From positions 186,001 through 250,000 of the forward strand of contig NZ_JAABOK010000008.1 in the NCBI RefSeq assembly GCF_009928525.1: DNA of 64,000 nucleotides, in the 5' to 3' direction. The translations under genes were made by a program, and so were the position numbers. The notes beneath the pieces are model-generated. The model saw only the letters and a list, made by a program, of their open reading frames with translations. It was not told where the DNA came from and did no database searches. Positions 28,001 to 40,000 of this stretch are shown piece by piece. The stretch is from Chitinophaga solisilvae (GTDB lineage: Bacteria; Bacteroidota; Bacteroidia; Chitinophagales; Chitinophagaceae). Each line of letters opens with the position of its first letter. Positions within the stretch are counted from its first letter, which is position 1.

Positions 28001-31000
28001 GATCACCGGCTACCGCTACGTTGCCGTAAGGACCACTCGCATTCGCCGTCATTACTAATGTCAGTGTTTGGGTGCTGCCTTTCAACGCATCTAAGGTCCA
28101 TACTCCGCTACCACTGTTATAAGTTCCTGTACTGGTATTGCTGCTTACATAAGTGAAGCCTTGCGGCTGGTCGGTTACCTGTAAACCTAAGGTGTCTTTT
28201 AAACCACTGTTGCTCACAGTAACAGTAAAGGTTACCTGTTCACCTGGTTTGATGTTGCTTTTATCTGCTACCTTCTTAACGCTGATGACGGCAAATTTCG
28301 CGGTATCGCGGGGATTGGTCGGATCGGTTGGATCACCGGCCACCGCTACGTTGCTGTATGGACCACTCGCATTTGCCGTCATCACCAATGTCAGTGTTTG
28401 CGTACTGCCTTTCAACGCATCCAAGGTCCAAACGTTACTGCCACTGTTATACGTACCCGTACTCGTACTGCTGCTTACATAAGTAAAGCCTTGCGGCTGA
28501 TCGGTTACCTGCAAACCTAAAGTATCTTTTAAGCCGCTGTTAGCCACAGTTACAGTAAAGGTTACCTGTTCACCTGGTTTGATGTTGCTTTTATCTGCTA
28601 CCTTCCTCACGCTGATGACTGCAAACTTCGCAGTATCGCGGGGATTGGTCGGATCGGTTGGATCACCGGCCACCGCTACGTTGCCATAAGGACCACTCGC
28701 ATTTGCCGTCATTACTAACGTCAGCGTTTGCGTACTGCCTTTCAACGCATCTAAGGTCCATACTCCGCTACCGCTGTTATATGTGCCAGTGCTGGTACTA
28801 CTGCTCACATAAGTAAAGCCTTGCGGCTGATCGGTTACCTGCAAACCTAAGGTATCTTTTAAACCACTGTTGTTCACTGTAACAGTAAAGGTCACCTGTT
28901 CTCCTGGTTTGATGTTGCTTTTATCTGCTACCTTCCTCACGCTGATGACCGCAAACTTCGCGGTATCGCGTGGATTAGTCGGATCAGTAGGATCGCCGGC
29001 CACAGCTACGTTACCATAAGGACCACTCGCATTTGCCGTCATCACCAATGTCAGTGTTTGGGTGCTGCCTTTCAACGCATCTAAGGTCCAGATACCATTG
29101 CCACTGTTATACGTACCAGTACTGGTATTGCTACTTACATAAGTGAAGCCTTGCGGCTGGTCGGTTACCTGTAAGCCTAAAGTATCTTTTAAACCACTGT
29201 TGCTCACAGTTACAGTAAAGGTTACCTGTTCACCAGGTTTAACATTGCTTTTATCTGCTACCTTCTTAACGCTGATGACCGCAAACTTCGCGGTATCGCG
29301 GGGGTTAGTCGGATCAGTAGGATCACCGCCCACAGCTATGTTGCCATAAGGACCACTCGCATTTGCCGTCATTACTAATGTCAGTGTTTGTGTGCTGCCT
29401 TTCAACGCATCTAGTGTCCAGACACCGCTACCGCTGTTGTAGCTACCGGTAGACACACTACTGCTCACATAAGTGAAGCCTTGCGGTTGGTCGGTTACCT
29501 GTAAGCCTAAGGTATCTTTTAAACCGCTGTTGATTACCGTTACCGTGAAGGTTACCTGTTCACCGGGTTTGATGTTGCTTTTATCTGCTACCTTCCTCAC
29601 ACTGATGACTGCAAACTTCGCGGTATCACGGGGATTAGTCGGATCTGTCGGATCACCGGCTACCGCAACGTTGCCGTAAGGACCACTCGCATTCGCCGTC
29701 ATCACTAACGTCAGTGTTTGCGTACTGCCTTTTAATACATCTAAGGTCCAGATACCATTGCCACTGTTATACGTGCCAGTGCTAGTGCTACTGCTCACAT
29801 AAGTGAACCCTTGCGGCTGGTCGGTTACCTGTAAGCCTAAGGTATCTTTTAAGCCGCTGTTAGCCACAGTTACAGTAAAGGTTACCTGTTCACCTGGTTT
29901 GATGTTGCTTTTATCTGCTACCTTCTTAACGCTGATGACTGCAAACTTCGCAGTATCGCGGGGATTGGTCGGATCGGTTGGATCACCGGCCACCGCTACG
30001 TTGCCATAAGGACCACTCGCATTTGCCGTCATTACTAATGTCAGCGTTTGCGTACTGCCTTTCAACGCATCTAATGTCCATACGCCGTTACCGCTGTTAT
30101 ATATGCCAGTGCTGGTATTGCTGTTGACATAAGTGAACCCTTGCGGCTGGTCGGTTACCTGTAAACCTAAGGTGTCTTTTAAACCACTGTTGCTCACAGT
30201 AACAGTAAAGGTTACCTGTTCTCCGGGTTTAACATTGCTTTTATCTGCTACCTTCTTAACGCTGATGACGACAAACTTCGCAGTATCGCGGGGATTGGTC
30301 GGATCGGTTGGATCACCGGCCACCGCTACGTTGCCGTAAGGGCCACTCGCATTAGCCGTCATCACCAATGTCAGCGTTTGCGTACTGCCTTTTAACGCAT
30401 CCAGTGTCCAGACACCGCTACCACTGTTGTAGTTACCAGTAGACACACTACTGCTCACATAAGTGAACCCTTGCGGCTGGTCGGTTACCTGCAAACCTAA
30501 AGTATCTTTTAAACCACTGTTGTTCACAGTAACAGTAAAGGGTACCTGTTCTCCGGGTTTAATGTTGCTTTTATCTGCTACCTTCTTAACGCTGATGACC
30601 GCAAACTTCGCGGTATCGCGGGGGTTAGTCGGATCGGTCGGATCACCGGCCACAGCTACGTTGCTATAAGGACCGCTCGCATTTGCCGTCATTACTAATG
30701 TCAGTGTTTGTGTGCTGCCTTTCAACGCATCTAGTGTCCAGACACCGCTACCGCTGTTGTAGCTACCGGTAGACACACTACTGCTCACATAAGTGAAGCC
30801 TTGCGGTTGGTCGGTTACCTGTAAGCCTAAGGTATCTTTTAAACCGCTGTTGATTACCGTTACCGTGAAGGTTACCTGTTCACCGGGTTTGATGTTGCTT
30901 TTATCTGCTACCTTCCTCACACTGATGACTGCAAACTTCGCGGTATCACGGGGATTAGTCGGATCAGTCGGATCACCGGCTACCGCAACGTTGCCAAAAG

Positions 31001-34000
31001 GACCACTCACATTTGCCGTCATTACTAATATCAGCGTTTGTGTGCTGCCCTTCAACGCATCTAAGGTCCAGACACCGCTACCACTGTTGTAGCTACCGGT
31101 AGACACACTACTGCTCACATAAGTGAACCCTTGCGGCTGGTCGGTTACCTGTAAGCCTAAGGTATCTTTTAAACCACTGTTAGCCACAGTAACAGTAAAG
31201 GTCACTTGTTCTCCGGGTTTAATATTGCTTTTATCTGCTACCTTCTTAACGCTGATGACGGCAAACTTCGCAGTATCGCGGGGGTTAGTCGGATCAGTAG
31301 GATCGCCGGCCACAGCTACGTTGCCATAAGGACCACTCGCATTTGCCGTCATCACAAGGGTCAGGGTTTGTGTGCTGCCTTTCAACGCATCCAGTGTCCA
31401 TACTCCGCTACCACTGTTATATGTGCCAGTGCTGGTACTGCTGCTCACATAAGTGAAGCCTTGCGGCTGGTCGGTTACCTGTAAGCCTAAGGTATCTTTT
31501 AAACCACTATTCGTCACCGTTACAGTGAAGGTCACCTGTTCTCCGGATTTGATGTTGCTTTTATCAGCTACCTTCTTAACGCTGATGACCGCAAACTTCG
31601 CGGTATCGCGGGGGTTAGTCGGATCAGTTGGATCTCCGGCTACGGCTACATTGCTGTATGGACCGCTCGCATTTGCCGTCATTACTAACGTCAGCGTTTG
31701 CGTACTGCCTTTCAACGCATCTAAGGTCCATACTCCGCTACCACTGTTGTAGCTACCGGTAGACACACTACTACTTACATAAGTGAACCCTTGCGGCTGA
31801 TCGGTTACCTGCAATCCTAAAGTATCTTTTAAGCCGCTGTTAGCCACAGTTACAGTAAAGGTTACCTGTTCACCAGGTTTAACATTGCTTTTATCTGCTA
31901 CCTTCTTCACGCTGATGACCGCAAACTTCGCGGTATCGCGGGGATTGGTCGGATCTGTCGGATCGCCGGCCACAGCTACGTTGCTGTATGGACCGTTCGC
32001 GTTTGCGCGCATCACAAGGGTCAGTGTTTGCGTACTGCCTTTCAACGCATCTAAGGTCCAGACACCACTGCCGCTGTTATAGGTGCCAGTGCTGGTGCTA
32101 CTGCTCACATAAGTAAAGCCTTGTGGCTGGTCTGTTACCTGTAAGCCTAAAGTATCTTTTAAACCACTGTTGCTCACAGTAACAGTAAAGGTCACTTGTT
32201 CACCTGGTTTGATGTTGCTTTTATCAGCTACCTTCTTAACGCTGATGACGGCAAACTTTGCGGTATCGCGTGGGTTAGTCGGATCAGTAGGATCGCCGGC
32301 TACCGCTACGTTACCGTAAGGACCACTCGCATTTGCTGTCATCACTAATGTCAGTGTTTGTGTGCTGCCTTTCAATGCATCTAAGGTCCATATTCCGCTA
32401 CCGCTGTTATATGTGCCAGTACTGGTATTGCTGCTGACATAAGTGAACCCTTGCGGCTGGTCGGTTACCTGTAAACCTAAGGTATCTTTTAAACCACTGT
32501 TAGCCACAGTTACAGTAAAGGTTACCTGTTCACCAGGTTTAACATTGCTTTTATCTGCTACCTTCTTCACGCTGATGACCGCAAACTTCGCGGTATCGCG
32601 GGGATTGGTCGGATCTGTCGGATCGCCGGCCACAGCTACGTTGCTGTATGGACCGTTCGCGTTTGCGCGCATCACAAGGGTCAGTGTTTGCGTACTGCCT
32701 TTCAACGCATCTAAGGTCCAGACACCACTGCCGCTGTTATAGGTGCCAGTGCTGGTGCTACTGCTCACATAAGTAAAGCCTTGTGGCTGGTCTGTTACCT
32801 GTAAGCCTAAAGTATCTTTTAAACCACTGTTGTTCACTGTAACAGTAAAGGTTACCTGTTCTCCGGGTTTGATGTTGCTTTTATCTGATGCCTTCTTAAC
32901 GCTGATGACCGCAAACTTCGCGGTATCACGTGGGTTAGTCGGATCAGTCGGATCACCGGCTACCGCGACGTTGCCGTAAGGACCACTCGCATTGGCCGTC
33001 ATCACCAATGTCAGTGTTTGTGTGCTGCCTTTCAACGCATCCAGTGTCCATACTCCGCTACCACTGTTGTAGCTACCGGTAGACACACTACTGCTTACAT
33101 AAGTGAAGCCTTGCGGCTGATCGGTTACCTGTAAGCCTAAAGTATCTTTTAAGCCGCTGTTAGCCACAGTTACAGTAAAGGTTACCTGTTCTCCGGGTTT
33201 GATGTTGCTTTTATCTGCTACCTTCCTCACGCTGATGATTGCAAACTTCGCAGTATCGCGTGGGTTGGTCGGATCAGTTGGATCACCAGCTACCGCTACG
33301 TTGCCGTAAGGACCACTCGCATTCGCCGTCATTACTAATGTCAGTGTTTGGATGCTGCCTTTCAACGCATCTAAGGTCCATACGCCACTGCCGCTGTTAT
33401 AGGTGCCAGTGCTGGTGCTACTGCTCACATAGGTGAACCCTTGCGGCTGGTCTGTTACCTGCAAACCTAAAGTATCTTTTAAACCACTATTCGTCACCGT
33501 TACAGTGAAGGTCACCTGTTCTCCGGGTTTGATGTTGCTTTTATCTGATACCTTCTTAACGCTGATGACCGCAAACTTCGCGGTATCGCGTGGATTAGTC
33601 GGATCAGTTGGATCACCGGCTACCGCTACGTTACCATAAGGACCACTCGCATTTGCCGTCATTACTAATGTCAGCGTTTGCGTACTGCCTTTCAACGCAT
33701 CTAAGGTCCATACGCCACTGCCACTGTTATAGGTGCCAGTGCTGGTGCTACTGCTCACATAGGTGAACCCTTGCGGCTGGTCGGTTACCTGCAAGCCTAA
33801 AGTATCTTTTAAGCCGCTGTTAGCCACCGTCACCGTGAAGGTCACCTGTTCTCCGGGTTTGATGTTGCTTTTATCAGCTACCTTCTTAACGCTGATAACC
33901 GCAAACTTCGCGGTATCGCGTGGGTTAGTCGGATCAGTTGGATCACCGGCTACCGCTACGTTGCCGTAAGGACCACTCGCATTAGCCGTCATTACTAACG

Positions 34001-37000
34001 TCAGTGTTTGCGTGCTGCCTTTTAACGCATCTAAGATCCATACACCGCTACCGCTGTTATAAGTTCCAGTACTGGTATTGCTGCTGACATAAGTGAAGCC
34101 TTGTGGCTGGTCGGTTACCTGTAAACCTAAGGTGTCTTTTAAACCACTGTTGCTCACAGTAACAGTAAAGGTTACCTGTTCTCCGGGTTTGATGTTGCTT
34201 TTATCGGCTACCTTCTTAACGCTGATGACCGCAAACTTCGCGGTATCGCGTGGGTTAGTCGGATCAGTTGGATCACCGGCCACAGCTACGTTGCCATAAG
34301 GACCACTCGCATTTTCCGTCATCACTAACGTCAGTGTTTGCGTACTACCTTTCAACGCATCTAAGGTCCAGATACCATCGCCACTGTTATACGTACCAGT
34401 ACTGGTATTGCTACTTACATAAGTGAAGCCTTGCGGCTGGTCGGTTACCTGTAAACCTAAGGTGTCTTTTAAACCACTGTTGCTCACAGTAACAGTAAAG
34501 GTTACCTGTTCTCCGGGTTTGATGTTGCTTTTATCGGCTACCTTCTTAACGCTGATGACCGCAAACTTCGCGGTATCGCGTGGGTTAGTCGGATCAGTTG
34601 GATCACCGGCCACAGCTACGTTGCCATAAGGACCACTCGCATTTGCCGTCATCACTAACGTCAGTGTTTGCGTACTACCTTTCAACGCATCTAAGGTCCA
34701 GATACCATCGCCACTGTTATACGTACCAGTACTGGTATTGCTACTTACATAAGTGAAGCCTTGCGGCTGGTCGGTTACCTGTAAACCTAAGGTGTCTTTT
34801 AAACCACTGTTAGCCACAGTAACAGTAAAGGTTACCTGTTCTCCTGGTTTGATGTTGCTTTTATCTGATATCTTCTTCACGCTGATGACCGCAAACTTCG
34901 CGGTATCGCGTGGGTTAGTCGGATCTGTTGGATCACCAGCCACAGCTACGTTGCCATAAGGACCACTCGCATTTGCCGTCATTACTAATGTCAGCGTTTG
35001 TGTACTACCCTTCAACGCATCTAAGGTCCAGATACCATCGCCACTGTTATACGTACCAGTACTGGTATTGCTACTTACATAAGTGAAGCCTTGCGGCTGG
35101 TCGGTTACCTGTAAACCTAAGGTGTCTTTTAAACCACTGTTAGCCACAGTAACAGTAAAGGTTACCTGTTCTCCGGGTTTGATGTTGCTTTTATCTGCTA
35201 CCTTCTTAACGCTGATAACGGCAAACTTCGCAGTATCGCGTGGGTTAGTCGGATCAGTAGGATCGCCGGCTACCGCTACGTTACCGTAAGGACCACTCGC
35301 ATTTGCCGTCATCACCAATGTCAGTGTTTGTGTGCTGCCTTTCAACGCATCTAAGGTCCAGACACCGGTACCACTGTTGTAGCTACCGGTAGACACACTA
35401 CTACTTACATAAGTGAAGCCTTGCGGCTGGTCGGTTACCTGTAAGCCTAAGGTGTCTTTTAAACCACTGTTGCTCACAGTAACAGTAAAGGTTACCTGTT
35501 CTCCGGGTTTGATGTTGCTTTTATCTGATACCTTCTTAACGCTGATGACCGCAAACTTCGCAGTATCGCGTGGATTAGTCGGATCAGTAGGATCACCGGC
35601 TACCGCTACGTTGCCATAAGGACCACTCGCATTTGCCGTCATCACTAATGTCAGTGTTTGCGTACTGCCTTTTAACGCATCCAGTGTCCAGACACCGCTA
35701 CCACTGTTGTAGTTACCAGTAGACACACTGCTGCTTACATAAGTGAAGCCTTGCGGCTGGTCGGTTACCTGTAAGCCTAAGGTGTCTTTTAAACCACTGT
35801 TGCTCACAGTAACAGTAAAGGTTACCTGTTCTCCGGGTTTGATGTTGCTTTTATCTGATACCTTCTTAACGCTGATGACCGCAAACTTCGCAGTATCGCG
35901 TGGATTAGTCGGATCAGTAGGATCACCGGCTACCGCTACGTTGCCATAAGGACCACTCGCATTTGCCGTCATCACTAATGTCAGTGTTTGCGTACTGCCT
36001 TTTAACGCATCCAGTGTCCAGACACCGCTACCACTGTTGTAGTTACCAGTAGACACACTGCTGCTTACATAAGTGAAGCCTTGCGGCTGGTCGGTTACCT
36101 GTAAACCTAAGGTGTCTTTTAAACCACTGTTGCTCACAGTAACAGTGAAGGTTACCTGTTCACCGGGTTTGATGTTACTCCTATCAGCTAACTTCCTCAC
36201 GCTGATGATTGCAAACTTCGCAGTATCGCGTGGGTTAGTCGGATCAGTTGGATCACCGGCCACAGCTACGTTGCCATAAGGACCACTCGCATTGGCCGTC
36301 ATCACCAATGTCAGTGTTTGTGTGCTGCCTTTTAATGCATCTAAGGTCCAGATACCATTGCCACTGTTATACGTACCAGTACTGGTATTGCTACTTACAT
36401 AAGTGAAGCCTTGTGGCTGATCGGTTACCTGTAAGCCTAAGGTATCTTTTAAACCACTGTTGTTCACAGTAACAGTAAAGGTTACCTGTTCTCCGGGTTT
36501 AATATTGCTTTTATCTGCTACCTTCCTCACGCTGATGATTGCAAACTTCGCAGTATCGCGGGGGTTGGTTGGATCAGTCGGATCACCGGCCACAGCTATG
36601 TTGCCGTAAGGACCGCTCGCATTTGCCATCATCACCAATGTCAGTGTTTGCGTACTACCTTTCAACGCATCTAAGGTCCAGACACCGCTACCACTGTTAT
36701 ATGTGCCAGTGCTAGTATTGCTGCTGACATAAGTGAAGCCTTGCGGCTGGTCGGTTACCTGTAAGCCTAAGGTATCTTTTAAGCCACTGTTGCTCACAGT
36801 AACAGTAAAGGTTACCTGTTCACCGGGTTTGATGTTGTTTTTATCTGCTACCTTCTTAACGCTGATGACGGCAAACTTCGCAGTATCGCGTGGGTTAGTC
36901 GGATCAGTAGGATCGCCGGCTACCGCTACGTTACCGTAAGGACCACTCGCATTAGCTGTCATCACTAACGTCAGTGTTTGTGTACTGCCTTTCAATGCAT

Positions 37001-40000
37001 CTAAGGTCCATATTCCGTTACCGCTGTTATATGTGCCAGTACTGGTATTGCTGCTGACATAAGTGAACCCTTGCGGCTGGTCGGTTACCTGCAAGCCTAA
37101 AGTATCTTTTAAGCCGCTGTTAGCCACAGTTACAGTAAAAGTTACCTGTTCTCCGGGTTTGATGTTGCTTTTATCTGCTACCTTCTTAACGCTGATAACA
37201 GCAAACTTCGCCGTATCGCGTGGGTTGGTTGGATCTGTAGGATCACCGGCCACAGCTACGTTGCCATAAGGACCACTCGCATTTGCCGTCATTACTAATG
37301 TCAGTGTTTGCGTACTGCCTTTCAAAGCATCTAAGGTCCATACGCCGCTACCGCTGTTATAAGTTCCAGTACTGGTATTGCTGCTGACATAAGTGAAGCC
37401 CTGTGGCTGGTCGGTTACCTGTAAGCCTAAGGTATCTTTTAAACCAGTGTTGCTCACAGTAACAGTAAAGGTTACCTGTTCTCCGGGTTTGATGTTGCTT
37501 TTATCTGATATCTTCTTCACGCTGATGACGGCAAACTTTGCGGTATCGTGTGGGTTAGTCGGATCAGTTGGATCGCCGGCTACGGCTACGTTGCAGTAAG
37601 GACCACTCGCATTTGCCCTCATTACCAATGTCAGTGTTTGTGTACTGCCTTTCAACGCATCTAAGGTCCAGACGCCACTGCCACTGTTGTATGTGCCAGT
37701 GCTGGTACTACTGCTCACATAAGTAAAGCCCTGCGGCTGGTCGGTTACCTGCAACCCTAATGTATCCTTTAAGCCACTATTCGTCACCGTCACCGTAAAG
37801 GTCACCGTATCTCCCGGTCTAACATTATTCTTATCTGCTACTTTTTTTACACCAATGACCGCAAACTTCGCGGTATCGCGTGGGTTAGTCGGATCAGTCG
37901 GATCACCAGCTACCGCTATGTTGCCGTAAGGGCCACTCGCATTCGCTGTCATAACTAATGTCAGCGTTTGTGTGCTGCCTTTCAACGCATCTAAGGTCCA
38001 GACACCGCTACCACTGTTGTAGCTACCGGTAGACACACTGCTGCTAACATAAGTGAAGCCCTGCGGCTGGTCGGTTACCTGCAACCCTAATGTATCCTTT
38101 AAGCCACTATTCGTCACCGTCACCGTAAAGGTCACCGTATCTCCCGGTCTAACATTATTCTTATCTGCTACTTTTTTTACACCAATGACCGCAAACTTCG
38201 CAGTATCACGTGGGTTAGTCGGATCAGTCGGATCACCAGCTACCGCTACGTTGCCGTAAGGGCCACTCGCATTCGCTGTCATAACTAATGTCAGCGTTTG
38301 CGTACTGCCTTTCAACGCATCCAAGGTCCAAACGTTACTGCCACTGTTATACGTACCCGTATTCGTACTGCTGCTTACATAAGTGAAGCCTTGCGGCTGG
38401 TCGGTTACCTGTAAACCTAAGGTATCTTTTAAGCCACTATTCGTCACCGTCACCGTAAAGGTCACCGTATCTCCCGGTCTAACATTATTCTTATCTGCTA
38501 CTTTTTTTACACCAATGACTGCAAATTTTGCCGTATCACGAGGATTAACTGGATCAGTCGGATCACCAGCCACAGCTACGTTGCCGTAAGGACCACTCGC
38601 ATTCGCTGTCATAACTAATGTCAGCGTTTGTGTGCTGCCTTTCAACGCATCCAACGTCCAAACATTACTGCCACTGTTATACGTACCCGTACTCGTACTG
38701 CTGCTTACATAAGTGAAGCCTTGCGGCTGGTCGGTTACCTGCAACCCTAATGTATCCTTTAAGCCACTATTCGTCACCGTCACCGTAAAGGTCACCGTAT
38801 CTCCCGGTCTAACATTATTCTTATCTGCTACTTTTTTTACACCAATGACTGCAAATTTTGCCGTATCACGCGGATTAACAGGATCAGTCGGATCACCAGC
38901 CACAGCTACGTTACCATAAGGGCCGCTCGCATTCGCTGTCATCACTAAGGTCAGCGTTTGTGTACTGCCTTTCAAGGCATCCAGTGTCCAGACACCGCTA
39001 CCACTGTTGTAGCTACCGGTAGACACACTACTGCTTACATAAGTGAAGCCCTGCGGCTGGTCGGTTACCTGCAACCCTAATGTATCCTTTAAACCACTAT
39101 TCGTCACCGTTACTTTAAATGTCACCGTATCACCCGCCCGGATACTACTCTTATCAGCTACCTTCTGAATCCCCGGCACCACAAACTTTGCGGTATCACT
39201 GGGATCATCAGGATCTCCCGGATCCCCGATGGCGGCTACATTGCTGTAAGGCCCTGCCGCATTTGCCTTCATCACCAATGTCAGCGTATGCGTACTACCC
39301 TGCAAGGCATCCAACGTCCAGATGCCATCACCACTGTTATACGTACCTGTTGTCAGGCTGCTGCTCACATAGGTAAACCCTTCTGAAATATCCAATACCT
39401 CCAGTCCCAATGTATCTTTCTGCCCGCTGTTCTTTACCGTGACCGTAAAGGTTACCGTATCCCCGGACCGTACACTGCCTTTGTCTGCCGTCTTCTTAAT
39501 GCTCAATGTACTGAACCTTGTGGTATCACGCGGATTAACCGGATCATCCGGATCCCCGATGCCAGCCACATTGCCGTATGGTCCTGTTGCATCTGCAGTC
39601 ATCACCAGCGTCAGGGTCTCTGTGCTGTCTTTCAGCGCATCTACAGTCCAGGTCCGGGTACTGTTATCATAACTCCCCGAAGATGCACTGCTGCTGACAT
39701 AGGTAAAGCCCACCGGCTTCTCTATCACTTTTACCCCCAGACTATCTGCCGAACCGGTATTACTCAACGTTATAGTAAACGTTACCTGGTTACCCGGATT
39801 AACAAAGTGCCTGTCCGCCGTTTTCACAATGCCCAGCACCGGCTTCGCGCCAATCCGGATAAGCACGGTCGCCTCATTCGACAAAGAACCGGTGACATCC
39901 CTCACGGTATACTTAAACGTATCCTCACCGGTAAACCCGGCATTGGGCGTATAAGTAACCGTACCGTCGGCATTAACGGTCAGCACACCGTTCGACGGCT

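Noticed and set aside
26560..39376. About thirty-five plus-strand open frames of 65-109 codons with nearly identical translations
   Set aside because: They recur every 330 bp and are antisense shadows of the repeat units in the giant minus-strand gene.
25645..39834. Regular repeats that could suggest a CRISPR array
   Set aside because: The unit is 330 bp, coding throughout and in frame, with no unique spacers.
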